Shown here: piece by piece, positions 11,201-21,150 of the stretch
Position numbering within the stretch: position 1 is the first letter of the stretch
Layout of the letters: the number at the start of each line of letters is the position of its first letter
Origin: Berberis thunbergii
Taxonomy: Eukaryota; Streptophyta; Magnoliopsida; Ranunculales; Berberidaceae
DNA: 64,000 nt
Direction: 5' to 3'
Assembly (NCBI GenBank): GCA_003290165.1
Contig: QNQO01000833.1
Span: forward strand, 248,001 to 312,000
The notes under the pieces: model-generated
Database searches by the model: none
What the model saw: only the letters and a program-made list of their open reading frames with translations
What the model was told of the DNA's origin: nothing
Position numbers and translations under genes: made by a program

Positions 11201-11986
11201 TTGAATTCTAAAACAACAACAACAACCGCAGATGAACAAAAACAACAAACTTAGGCGATTGAGGAGAAAATTGTTCAAATGTTGTATTAACAATGTACCA
11301 TTGTTACTGGTTAGTTGAAAAGTTCAAATTAAGCATTAATAAACGACAAAGTTTGAGAAAAGGTTCAGTGTTTGTGGTCTCACCTTTGGCTGAATTATGG
11401 AAATAAATGATTCCGACTGGTTCTTTCAAGCTCTCTAGAGTTTCCTGCAAATTGTTTAGAAAGGTGGTAGTAAAGAAAGTCTTAGAGTGAATGATACAGA
11501 GAAATTGAAGATTGTGAGAAGAGAATTAATTGAATGCATAGATACATGTTTTAGTAGATTCAATTTCGTGGTCTTGCTGGTTCCAGTTGAGGTCTAGGAG
11601 AAAAGGAAGAGAGAAAGAAAAGATTGAATTTTTGTTTCATGAAATTGAAAGGTGAGAGGGAGGGAGGTGGTGAAAATTGAAAAATACAACTCACAGTAGT
11701 TGCTGAAGCATCTTGAATGAATTGGTGGTTGTTAACTGCAAAAGCAAAAAAATGAAGATGGTTGAGAATCAAAAGAGTGAAATTGGTGAGAAAAAGGTGT
11801 CAACTTTTAGAGTCAAATTGTTGGTAAAAATTGTAACTTACATGAAGAAGAAGAAGAAGAAGAGGATTTGAAGGCGGAGTGAATTGTATGCTGTTGTTGG
11901 ACAGTGTAAAAAACAACAAGGAGTGGAGCAACAAGGGTTAGGAAGAGGACCACCTTTTTTACTACCATTACCACCATCAACGTCAT
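8243..11986 (-). pseudogene. GAUT: GAUT-type alpha-1,4-galacturonosyltransferase gene (GT8), GAUT3/GAUT4-like, disrupted
   Basis: GAUT proteins are Golgi type II membrane glycosyltransferases that add galacturonic acid to homogalacturonan in pectin synthesis. Exons read on the minus strand are 11842-11986, 11695-11735, 11384-11444, 10963-11207, 10033-10262, 9545-9902, 8699-9267 and about 8243-8505. The first six join in frame (360 codons): an N-terminal anchor (VVLFLTLVAPLLVVFY), an acidic stem, then KDQLIRAR and MEQTLAKGK as in GAUTs. Exons 7-8 hold the GT8 domain: LNHLRFYLPE, LFLDDDVVV (DxD-type metal site), NGAVETC, HYNGNMKPW. Three lesions break it. The exon 6/7 junction is one base out of frame (stop after 18 codons); a TAG at 8735-8737 replaces the Gln expected after WRK; the KLGTLPPG segment before ISFW is missing, with a frame change. 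A new splice pattern is conceivable but would not remove all three. Confidence 0.9.
11842..11986 (-). CDS. GAUT: GAUT exon 1, start and signal anchor
   Basis: The first ATG at 11986 gives MTLMVVMVVKK and then a hydrophobic span of about 18 residues and a Ser-rich run encoded by a TCT repeat. The ATG at 11977 (MVVMVVKK) is an equally good start. It ends at a consensus donor gtaagt. The phase carries one base into exon 2, which restores the frame. Confidence 0.75.
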
Positions 11987-12796
11987 CCTATTCCTATCCT
12001 ATCCTCCACTCACTAACTTGTACGTACAAAGCTGGGCACTCGAAGAGAAAGACGGCTACACTGTCTCGTCTCTCTAAACCAAGAAGAGAACATTAGAGTT
12101 AAGGAAGAGGGTGAAGAAAATAAAATGAAATGAGTATATTGGTTTCCGTAGCTATAAGATTCCAACAACAGATTTGGCTACACAGCGTACGTACGTACGT
12201 CGACAACACAAGGAATCTTCTTGCCTTGCTCGCTGCAACTAAGAAACAGTAAAGAAACGAAGCGGTCATTTCCAACACAAACACCACCACCACCAGCGGA
12301 GCGGAGCGGATGGGATGGAGAGGACCACTTTGTTGTGAGTGTACTTCTAGTGTCCAGTTTCTAGTGTCTAGTAGAGTTTTAGAAAAAGAGAAACAATTGA
12401 GTGCTTCCTTGCTTGTATTTCACAATTCCCAAAAATGGAAGAGTCTGTGTAATGCCCATTCATTCATTGTGTCTTTACTTTCCCCAGAAATTGCAAGCTT
12501 CGAAGCCGCTCGCTCGATTGAAAGAGGTGTTGCTGTGTTGAGTGTGAATTATATTTATTTATTTTATTTGATTCTTCTCACTCTCTTTCTTTGCCTTTTA
12601 ATAATAAGAGGTTAGTTGAGGACGCCAAATGAATTAATGAAATGCCATTATTGGTGCGTGCGTGCGTCTTCTACATCTACATATGAATATGCTTGATCAC
12701 AGATTAAGTCATTCATTCACTGAGGGAGGGAGGGAGGATTAGATTAAGCTTAATTTGGAAAATGAGTGCTGAGACAAAGATTTGTTCAAACATGAC
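11987..12796. promoter_or_regulatory. Upstream region of GAUT, with an (ACGT)n palindromic repeat
   Basis: This holds the 5' UTR and promoter of the minus-strand gene. CT-rich sequence precedes the ATG; no clear TATA box was chosen. At 12186-12200 there is a short self-complementary run of ACGT repeats, which is also a core for bZIP/bHLH factors. Short frames on the plus strand (12310-12615) have no recognisable domain. Confidence 0.4.
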
Positions 12797-12886
12797 CAGG
12801 GACGGAGCCACGGAGGGGCGAGTGCCCCACTGACTTTTTGAGAATTTTTTTTTTTTTTTATTTTAAAATTATGTATACCCCAAATC

Positions 12887-13018
12887 CCTAAAAGTGGCTA
12901 TGGGGACTCAGCTTATCTGTCTTTGATATCCATTGAGAAGATTGCGAAGGTCTTTGACCGTAAAGAGGCTGCCACTGGACCCGCTGTTGAGATGGCACCC
13001 ATCGAGGTGGCGCAGTGA
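12887..13018 (+). pseudogene. Possible captured 3' end of a host gene inside the hAT element
   Basis: A frame open from about 12874 ends at TGA 13016-13018 with protein-like composition (contains SLISIEKIAKVFDRKEAA). It is followed by T-rich sequence resembling a plant 3' UTR. The reading is unlike the surrounding T-runs. The donor gene was not recognised; chance coding is possible. Confidence 0.35.
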
Positions 13019-13349
13019 GCATCCGTTCGATTTGGTTTCGATAGTAGTAGTAACGATGATGTATATTGAATCGCTTTAACTAGTAATGTTAGTGTTTCAG
13101 TTTGGTTGATGTCACAAATTTTGTTTTGGCCTGCATGATATGGTTGGTTTGATTAATTTATGTATGCAGGTTTGTGGACAGGCACGGATTCAGGTGGGGC
13201 AAGTTTGCCCCCACTTACTTTTGAGATTTTTTTTTCTAATAATTTATTTGTCTCCCAATTAGTTTTTAATTTGCTCTTCTTTATATCAAATTCAAACTCT
13301 ACTTTTAGAGTTAGAGATAGTGGTTAAATCCCTCAAATCTCTCAAAGAA

Positions 13350-13509
13350 CATAAATTCTAGCGGACCTGGGAAACTAGCGTGGTTTCCCTGCCTGCCCCC
13401 CCTCTTTAAACACATACTCCAAAAATGTGTTTTAAAGAGGGAGACAAAAATGTATTTTCGCCCCCCAGGCAGGGACCAGGCTGGTTTCCCAAGCCAGCTA
13501 GAATTGCTC
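13350..13509. mobile_element. Foldback MITE, TTCTA family, copy 1
   Basis: About 160 bp forming nearly one long hairpin: the left arm attctagcggacctgggaaa pairs with the right arm tttcccaagccagctagaat. It is flanked by a 9-bp direct repeat ctcaaagaa (13341-13349 and 13510-13518). A 9-bp duplication suggests a Mutator-type transposase in trans. It is nested in the hAT-like element. Confidence 0.8.
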
Positions 13510-13887
13510 CTCAAAGAAACCAAAATCCACAGTTTCTTCTTCACACTCCATCGATTGGATAAGATGAGGGAAACCCCTATATTTCATCATCTTCAAAGAT
13601 CTATAACTATTGAGTTATTTGAGCTCATCTTCACAAGATTCAGTAGGATCCAAACCACCTTATTCTTCTTCTTCTAGGTACCAGGTGCCTTCATTAATCA
13701 CTGTGTTGGTCATCTCCACAAAAAAATCGTAAGAAACTCAATCTCTTCCTCATTTTCTTCATGTAGTAGTAATCAACGATTCAAACCCTTCTCTTCTGTT
13801 GTGTTTCAATAAGTAGTAATCATCTTCAATGACTGTCTTTGTTGTACTCCCCTTTTTGCTATAGTAGTAATCAATGAATATAGTAGT

Positions 13888-14037
13888 AATTCTACAGGGC
13901 CTGGGTCCCCCTGCTTGGTTTGCTGCCTGGGGGTCCGGGCAAAAGTGTATTTTTGCCCCCTTCTTTAAACACCTTTTCCAAAAAGGTTGTTAACCCCAGG
14001 CAGCAACCTCGTCGATTTTTCCAAGCCAGGAAGAATT
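13888..14037. mobile_element. Foldback MITE, TTCTA family, copy 2
   Basis: The ends attctacagggcctgggt and ccaagccaggaagaat are inverted repeats related to copy 1, and the middle shares the cccccttctttaaacacctt-type sequence. No clear target duplication was found. Confidence 0.65.
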
Positions 14038-14152
14038 TCGGATTTAAAAAAAAATTCATGTTAAAGTAACTAATTTTTATATTATATTTAATTAATTATG
14101 ACATCACTCCGCCCCCCTCAACAAAAATCCTGGCTCCGTCACTGTACATGAC

Positions 14153-14992
14153 ATGAGACGAGATGAGAGTGTCGGCACACAAAGCAGCAACGTACGCCTG
14201 GACTCGCTTTGCAAATTTGATGAGTTGCCCTTGCATTGCATTGCATTGCGTGAGAAACAGCAGAGCAAAAGGATCACAAGCACCAAAATACCATCTCCTC
14301 CTCTTCCTTTTTTTATTCCCCTGCACTGCATTGAATATATTAAATTTCCCCACCTAATGTGGCATGCATGTGCCCTACCTACCTATATTATAATACAACG
14401 CATCTCATCTCATCTCATCTATCTATGGGACCACCCCTTGTTTAATCCAATCCTTCCTTCCTGCATCATCAATTGATTTCTTATATGATTAACCTCCTCA
14501 TCTTTCTTTGCCTGCTTGCATTTAGTACAAATTTAGAGCTTTCAGTTTCTTCACAAACTTACTGTGTTGCATGCGGAGCAATCCGTTTTGAGGGACATTA
14601 AGATTATCAAAAAGAGTTGTTCCTCTCATCTCAAACAACCATATTCTTGTCTTGTCGCTCAGTAGTATAGGAAAACTAATAAACTTGTTTTTATTAACGA
14701 GACATGGTTCTAGTGGCCGAACCAAAATTAGACATGAAACTAAGGTTATGTGATTTTGTTGCGAGGAGAAAGAAAATAGATCAGTAGAAATTACTCATCA
14801 CTCTCGGACGCGCGCCCAGGAAATAAACCAAAAGATAGATTTTGGTTTAGGTGAAAGCTTTGATTGCTTGGCATCAATTCATTCACTGGTAGTAAGTAAC
14901 AAGACTAGAAGAAATAACAACACAAACTTTATGAACTAACAAAAACACAAAAATGGTAACATCACCATGTTATACCATACTACCCAAACCCC
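14153..14992. other. Intergenic; short microsatellites
   Basis: No gene recognised. There is a short ttgca repeat at about 14232-14248 and an atctc repeat at about 14400-14424. Part of it is the 3' flank of the oleosin-like gene. Confidence 0.5.
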
Positions 14993-15769
14993 TCACTTGC
15001 CCTTTTTGTCTGATTTCTTTGCCTTCGCCTTTGGTTCATCAGTAGCACTACTCCCTTTATTCTCATCCTCATGAGATGGAGATTTTTCCTTCTCCCTAGC
15101 TTGATCAGCCACAGTCGTCAAAGATTTTTTCTTATCATCTCTTTCTTTCTCTTTCTCTTTCTCTTTCTCTTTCTCTTTCTCATTCTCATCCCGCGGAGGA
15201 GACGGTGGTGGGCTAGTAACATGAGCCGTGTGTTGCACAGACTCACCTGACTTTTTCTCTCCTTCCTTCACTCTTTGACCTGACTCAGTTATCGAACTCC
15301 TTTCCTTCATACGACTCTCCAAGTTAGACTCTTGATAATTGCCGAACCCACGGCGGGCAACAGTAGTAGCATCACCATGAGCTGCCATGCTCGTCGTCCC
15401 TTGTTGTTTTCCTCCTACACGCCGGAACATCTGTGAGAATGTGGATAGCCCAGCTAGTGCCATGGCAAAAGTAAGAGCAAACATAAACATGACATCCCCA
15501 AGAAGGAAGGCAGCGAAGATCAAGAGAGGGCTGAAGAGTATAAGAAGAGGAGAGGTGAGTATGAGGATTCCTAAAGAAGCCATTAGGGACAACCCCATCA
15601 TCACCAAAAGTGGCCCTCCTATGACTGCAGCCGCTACAACTCCAAGCAACGCAGACCTAGTGTTGTTGCTCATTACTCGGTGTTGGTGGGACTGGAGAGG
15701 CTGCTGGTCTCCTAATCTCTCCATCTCCATGGAGTATCTCTTTCCTCTTTGCTCACACAGATCGGCCAT
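14993..15769 (-). CDS. Oleosin-like lipid-droplet protein with long charged tail
   Basis: Oleosins coat seed or pollen lipid droplets through a long hydrophobic hairpin. The chosen start (MADLCEQRG, ATG at 15769) gives 258 residues; an ATG at 15844 would add 25. Residues about 41-108 are hydrophobic and contain PLLILFSPLLIF at 74-85, the oleosin proline knot P-x5-S-P-x3-P with the last Pro replaced by Phe. The hydrophobic stretch is about the usual 70 residues. The C-terminal 140 residues are hydrophilic, with an EKEKEKEK run and a Lys-rich end (KAKAKKSDKKGK), longer than in most seed oleosins. No intron, as in many oleosin genes. It may belong to the divergent oleosin-like branch; another hairpin membrane protein is less likely. 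Confidence 0.8.
   Translation of the reverse strand: MADLCEQRGKRYSMEMERLGDQQPLQSHQHRVMSNNTRSALLGVVAAAVIGGPLLVMMGLSLMASLGILILTSPLLILFSPLLIFAAFLLGDVMFMFALTFAMALAGLSTFSQMFRRVGGKQQGTTSMAAHGDATTVARRGFGNYQESNLESRMKERSSITESGQRVKEGEKKSGESVQHTAHVTSPPPSPPRDENEKEKEKEKEKEKERDDKKKSLTTVADQAREKEKSPSHEDENKGSSATDEPKAKAKKSDKKGK
15139..15187. repeat. Hexanucleotide repeat coding for Glu-Lys
   Basis: Tandem tttctc on the plus strand, read as GAG-AAA (Glu-Lys) in the oleosin-like gene. The length is a multiple of three, so copy-number change would not shift the frame. Confidence 0.9.
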
Positions 15770-15862
15770 TCTTCTCATCAACTTGTAGATTGTTTTCTGC
15801 CCTGCTGGTTTTTTAATTTGGAACCATATGAGGAAAGGAGACACTTGGAGAGTTTAGACTCT

Positions 15863-15929
15863 ACGTGTCAATTACTATGGTGAAACGTGGCAAGTGAGTA
15901 GGAGGCACTTGCTACACATGCCATGCATG
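15863..15929 (-). promoter_or_regulatory. ABRE-like and RY motifs in the oleosin-like promoter
   Basis: Upstream of the start codon are acgtgtc (15863-15869), acgtggc (15885-15891) and catgcatg (15922-15929), 95-160 bp from the ATG. ACGTG[GT]C is the core bound by ABA-responsive bZIP factors; CATGCATG is the RY element bound by ABI3/FUS3/LEC2 B3 factors. Together they are typical of seed-maturation genes, which fits an oleosin. Confidence 0.65.
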
Positions 15930-17085
15930 CGGCTCTGCCCTCCACAGTGAAGTTACAGAGTCCTCATCTTAATTTGTTACCAAACACACTCTAGCCAGGG
16001 CACATAGTTCCCACTTGAACTTTTCAATAAGGAGCACACGAAATGATACTCTTTTCAATAAGGAGCACATACTCTATTCCTTTTTTTCCCCCATAAACTT
16101 GACAAGGGGGAACGAATTTAACTTGTCCATTTCGGATCAGGGAATTCATTCCGTTTAGTGGTGGAATATAAAACCCAATTTACTCATAAAACCATGAAGC
16201 AACAAAATATCGTTTCCCAATGAACGATGAAGTATGTGATGTACGATTACTTCATCCCCCCTTTTCTCTGAACATCCATACTAGGTACTCAGTTCCTCAC
16301 AAATGAACTATCCTAACGGACCATGAAACCAATTTGAATGCTATAACCGAACCAAATCAAGAAACAACCTTACTCCTACGACTCCTCCATTTCTATTATT
16401 AAGGATGATGTTAAGTCACTCTTGAAAACTCGGTCCTTCCTTTCCATAATACTTAAACAGTTGCATATTGAGATTAACATTCACAAAAAAGTGTTTCTGG
16501 GTTAATACAGCAACAGTTTTATAACAAAATGCATTGTTTTCTGAAAAATGAGTGGGACCTTGGGCGTTTACTCAGCAGCAACACTATTTTGGAAATCTGA
16601 AAATTCCTATTTTCTTGATCGAATTAGTGTTCATTTCTTCAAATGTCAAATTAAGTTACTAAGAATGGGGTTAGGGGTGTTCTTAGGTAATATGCAATTT
16701 TGGTTTTTTTGTAGCTCGCTTTAATTGATCTAAATTGCTTTTTCATTTCCCCCGAGTTTTTTGAGTTTTCATTTGGTGGGGTTCTTTTGCTCAATTTGTA
16801 TATATTCCTTCTTGTGCAATGGATATGTTTTCAAAAGATATGTAAAAAAGTTAATGAATTAAGCATGGAGTGTCTGATGAGTGCTCGGGTGTTCGAGGGT
16901 CAATACATGTCCGACACAGGCAATATTTGAAAATTAAGTGTCGTTACATGCTTACTTTTTTTTTCCAACATCAAAAGAAACAGTTACATAAGGCCAGAGA
17001 GTTAAATTTTAATATCTTTGTGGTGTTCTGTATCATAGTACATACTATACAAGCAACAAGAATGTGTTCCAATTAACATTTTCCG
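15930..17085. other. Intergenic, no gene seen
   Basis: AT-rich. A short direct repeat (ttttcaataaggagcacac and ttttcaataaggagcacat at about 16021 and 16051) is the only structure noticed. Confidence 0.5.
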
Positions 17086-17394
17086 AGCATTTGGTTAGCT
17101 TAGGCTGGGGCGTGACGGTTTGGTATCAGAGCATTTGGTTAGTCTAGGAGGCTATGGACAGTGTAATTCTAGGGGCTATGGACAGTGGATATATAGAGAG
17201 TGAACATACTTTAACTAGCTATCAATTCAGGGCTGGCTTTACTTACAAAAGGGCAAAGCCCAGATAAAATGATTTAGCACTTAATTCAGTTCATTTGATA
17301 ATGTAACTAAGAGCACATGGGCAAAGCCCAGATAAACTGATACAGCAAGTAGTTCAGTTCGTTCACAAATGATAATGTTATTGGGAGCACCGAC
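17086..17394. repeat. LTR/primer-site remnant and a 70-bp tandem duplication
   Basis: At 17119-17135 tttggtatcagagcattt follows ggggcgtgac, the usual LTR end plus primer-site arrangement of plant gypsy elements, but no element body follows. gagcatttggttag occurs on both sides of it. From about 17249 two diverged 70-bp units starting gggcaaagcccagataaa lie in tandem (17249-17318 and 17319-17394). Confidence 0.5.
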
Positions 17395-17580
17395 CACTTG
17401 TGAATTCAGTATGTGCCAACTCAAAAGAGCAAAAGTTTCATTCAAGTTCATTTATGAGTGAGTGTGCATTAGCTTATGAACTGTTTTTTTTAGTTACAAG
17501 TTCATTTGAAGAAGATTCAAAGAGATTATTTTTCTTCCAAGGACTCGAGGCTTTACCTTTTAAGATCACCCTGCTCAGAT

Positions 17581-17791
17581 TTGAGTTGATTTGATTTGAT
17601 ATTCAGTTTTAGCGTATTCTTTGAAGATCTGAGTAGCTTAATATGCACATAATAATCTTCTTCTATTTATAGCTATTTAGAATAATCTCTTTTTATGTAG
17701 ACTTAATTTATTCTATACATGTATATATATCATCTTTGTAATGTTCAATAATCAATAAAGAGAAATATATTTTTTCGTATTTAAATTATCA
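17581..17791 (+). repeat. LTR, 5' copy of the copia element
   Basis: Starts ttgagttgatttgatttgat and ends tca just before the primer site. It resembles the start of the 3' LTR at 20973 (tgttgagatttgatttgatt) but the two are clearly diverged. Confidence 0.7.
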
Positions 17792-17814
17792 TGGTGTCAA
17801 AGCGTTGATCCTAA

Positions 17815-18135
17815 CGTTATGGAGTTAATGCAAAATCAGGATTCCATCTTCACATATTACATCAACATAAAAACGTTATGGGATGAGTCGAAAATGTGTG
17901 GTCCAACTATTCCGTGCAGTTGTGGAGGGATCAAGCAACTATCAAACAAATAAGTAAGGGTGAACCTTGGACAGTTTCTTATGGCTTGAATGAGACTTAT
18001 TTAGTTGTTGGAGGACAAATCATGTGTTATGCACCCTTTACCAATTATTAAGAAAGCAATTTCGCTTTTATGTCAAGAAGAAAAACAAAGAGGACTAGCT
18101 TAACACAATATTATTGAACGTGTTCATGCCATAAA
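17815..18135 (+). pseudogene. copia gag remnant
   Basis: In mixed frames the translation shows LWDES, then CSCGG-like and later GLNETYLVVGGQI and LLCQEEKQR, the order of the UBN2/gag region of copia elements. Frameshifts and stops are frequent. Confidence 0.7.
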
Positions 18136-19210
18136 TGCCAAACAATTATATTCAACTTCACAACAACAAGATAATTTCATCCAAATTGCCTTCTCAATTT
18201 TTGCCCAAAATAATTTCATTTTTTGTTCATGATCCTCAACATTCATGTGATGTTTGTCCTTTGACAAAAAAAAACAATGTTATATTTTCCTATAAGTTAT
18301 ATTCAAAATACCCATTCTTTTGATCTTATACACCGTGATATTTGGGGTTCACCTAAAATTGAAACACACATAAGTGGACATTATTTCTTAACTATTGTGG
18401 ATAACTACACCCCCTTTACGTGGACTTTTGTTATGAGATTCAAATCTAAAGTTCTAGGCTTGTTAAAAACATTCATCACTTTTGTCAACATTCAATATAA
18501 CTTCAAGTTAAAAGCATACAGAGTGATAATGGTCTAGAATTCACTTATTTGAAGCCATTTATCTTTATTCTTGGCATCCTATTTCAAAGCTCATGTCCAC
18601 ACACACGTCAACAAAATGGTGTTGTCGAAACAAAGCATTGACACCTTTTCAACGTTGGTCATGCCTTGAAATTTCAAGCAAATTTACCATTGACATTTTG
18701 AGGTGAAAACTCACTCACTGCCACTTATCTCATAAATCGACTTACCCTAGTTTTGAACTATTAATCACCGTATGAGCTCTTGTATGGCAAACCTCCCACA
18801 TATACATACCTACGCGCTTTCGTTTGTCTCTATTATGCTACTAACTTGCAACCTTTGGCCAAATTTTCACCAACTCGTCAATGTAGTTTTGTTGGATATT
18901 TTTCTAGTAAAAAGCCTACCAAGTTTATGATCTTACCACTCGACTATTCATCACTAGCCATGATGTTTTCCATGAAAATACATTTCCTTTTTCTACTCCC
19001 ATTTCATCCAATTCTTCATTGTCAACCTCCCTACCAACGGTATCGCCCAACTTCAATGATATTCCAATTCCAATTTCATAATTTACCACTAACTCATCAA
19101 TCGAGACACCTTTTCCTTCATCTCCCTCTTCTCATGATCCATCACCATCATCACCAAACCCAACAACATCTTTCTTGCCGTTATCTTTTCCTTCTCCAAA
19201 CTTAAACACG
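18136..19210 (+). pseudogene. copia pre-integrase and integrase
   Basis: 18135-18323 has HSCDVCPLTKK, the C-x-x-C part of the gag-pre-integrase domain. A new frame gives HRDIWGSPKI and HYFLTIVDNY, the integrase core with its first Asp. Further on TRQQNGVVE carries the catalytic Glu region, and 18780-18960 gives FVGYFS of the integrase C-terminal part. The frames are broken at least four times. Confidence 0.88.
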
Positions 19211-19439
19211 TCTTCTCATATTCTTCATTGCAGCTATCAACCTCGACAACCCTATGTTCTTCTTCGTGACTTTCATTATTGCCAAGTTGATACATCATCT
19301 TCCTTTACATTCGCCGCAAGTTATCATCTTCTCGATCAGGTACTAAATATCAATTTATAAAACTTTATTTCCTACCAGTCATTATCTTATTCTCATAAGT
19401 TATTTGTTAACACATTCTAGCACTATTGAGTCTACAACA

Positions 19440-20300
19440 TATATGAAGAGGCACTACGTGATCCAAAGTGGTGTGAAGCAATGAAGATTGAACTCACCGC
19501 TCTTAAAAATCAAAAGACATGGTCCCTAGTTTCGTTATCTCCCAATCATCGTCCCATAGGCAGCAAATGGGATTTTCAAATCAAATGTAAATCAGATGGC
19601 TTTGTAAAATGGTACAAAACATGTTTGGTAACCAAGGGATACTCTCAAAATGAAGGCTTGGACTATCACGTTTGCTCCAGTTGCTAAGTTAACCACGGTT
19701 CGTTGTCTCCTTGCTTGGCAGCTATTTGAAATTGGCCAATATTTCAAATGGATGTCAATAATGCTTTCCTTCATCGTGATTTGCATGAAGAAGTGTACAT
19801 GATGCCACCACTAGGATTTTGTCGACAAGGGGAGAAATTTGTATGTTGACTTCACAAGTCTCTTTACGGACTCAAACAATCGCCTAGAAATTGGTTCTCT
19901 AAGTTACTAGAAGCCATTAAAATGGTTGGTTTCTCTCAATCACACTCATACCACTATATATTTGTGTAATAAAAATGCTCAACTCTAACCATGATCATTC
20001 TTTATGTGGATGACATGGTCATCATAGGAAACAATGACAAAGCTATTCAAAATCTCAAGTTTTTTCTTCATAAACAATTTCACCTAAAAGACCTTGGTAA
20101 TCTCAAGTATTTTCTCGATTTGGAAGTAGCGAGATCAAAAGTTGGGATTGTCATATCTCAGCGAAAGTACACACTGGAAATTCTTGATGATGTTGGACTT
20201 CTTGGAGCTAAACCTATTGACTTCCCCATGGAATAAAACTTAAGGCTTACAAATGAGCAAGGTGAATTATTGAATGATGATTCACGCTACAGAAGGTTAG
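19440..20300 (+). pseudogene. copia reverse transcriptase (RVT_2)
   Basis: Begins with AMKIELTALKNQKTWSLV and GSKWDFQIK, typical of the RVT_2 start. A frameshift follows GLDY. The catalytic motif is intact as ILYVDDMVI at about 19994, followed by LKDLGNLKYFL and ISQRKYTLEIL. Confidence 0.92.
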
Positions 20301-20304
20301 TGGG

Positions 20305-20930
20305 ATGATTACTCTATCTTATAGTCACTCGACCAGTATCATGTATTTTGTGAACATCTTAAGTCAATTTATGCACACACCAAGGAAACCTCATTGGGAT
20401 GTTGTTCTTCATGTTATGATATATTTAAAGAATAATCTAGAGCTCGATTTCCTATTTTCTTCCAACAACTTTCTACAACTAAGAGCTTATTGTAATGCAA
20501 ATTGGGCAAATTATCCTATAACAAGAAGATCTACATCATATATTGTGTATTTCTTGGAGACTCTAATTTCATGGAAGACAAGAAAACAAAAAAAAAGAGT
20601 TTCCAGGTCATCTATTGAAGCTGATGAGTATAGGTCAATGACTGCTTCAACATGTGAACTTACTTGGCTTAGATACTTATTTAATGATCTGCAGGTTCAT
20701 TTGAAACCGGTTACATTATTATGCGATAATCAAGCAACACTCCATATTGTTGCAAATCCTATCTATCATGATGAATGTACTACGTATATCGAACTTGATT
20801 GCCATGTTGTGAAAGAAAATATATCCAAACAGGGGAAATTGTTACCAAATGTGTTCCCTCCTATCTTCAGTTGACCGATGTCTTTACTAAGGCTTTAGAA
20901 GGAAACATTATTACGAAATTAATAACCAAA
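20305..20930 (+). pseudogene. copia RNase H
   Basis: Shows the Asp-bearing core as YCNANWANYPITRRSTS (usual first Asp replaced by Asn), SWKTRKQKKRVSRSSIEADE (Glu) and LLCDNQATLHIV (Asp). The usual HIELDCH appears as YIELDCHVV. A TGA at about 20873 interrupts the end. Confidence 0.9.
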
Positions 20931-20972
20931 TTGAACACTCTCGATATTCATGCTCCAACTTGAGGGGGAGTG

Positions 20973-21150
20973 TGTTGAGATTTGATTTGATTTAATATTT
21001 CAGCATATCCTGCAAATATCTCAGCATGTTTTGTGAAGATATGAGCTTAGTAGGGACAAAATGTGTTTTTTTAATGAGCTTAATATCTAAGCATGTTTTG
21101 TGAAGATATGAGCATAATCCTATACCAAATGTGTTTTTTTTTTTTAATAA
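20973..21150 (+). repeat. LTR, 3' copy of the copia element, truncated
   Basis: Begins directly after the polypurine tract. Similarity to the 5' LTR fades after about 90 bp, where an internal duplication and T-runs occur. Confidence 0.65.

Larger units (their letters stand above)
12797..14144. mobile_element. hAT-like DNA element, non-autonomous, 1.35 kb
   Basis: Terminal inverted repeats cagggacggagcca (left) and cagtgacggagcca (right, reverse complement of 14131-14144), with 8-bp flanks aacatgac (12789-12796) and tacatgac (14145-14152) matching at 7 of 8 bases. Eight-base duplications and CAGGG-type ends are typical of hAT. No transposase is present. The sequence around 13180-13240 resembles the left end again (gcacggattcaggtggggc, then a T-run), so it may be two related elements fused or nested. 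Confidence 0.75.
17581..21150 (+). mobile_element. Ty1/copia LTR retrotransposon, decayed and internally deleted
   Basis: Copia order on the plus strand: left LTR, primer site tggtgtcaaagc (17792-17803), gag remnant, pre-integrase, integrase, RT, RNase H, polypurine tract ttgagggggag (20960-20970), then a truncated right LTR. Only about 3.6 kb; zinc knuckle and protease are missing. Many stops and frame changes. The right LTR has a repeat (agcatgttttgtgaagatat at about 21024 and 21090). Confidence 0.92.

Noticed and set aside
14104..14476. Three overlapping frames at 14096-14476
   Set aside because: They cross the end of the hAT-like element and microsatellites, on both strands, without any domain.
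15387..15788. 133-codon plus-strand frame
   Set aside because: Shadow of the oleosin-like gene; the minus strand has the hydrophobic hairpin and proline knot.
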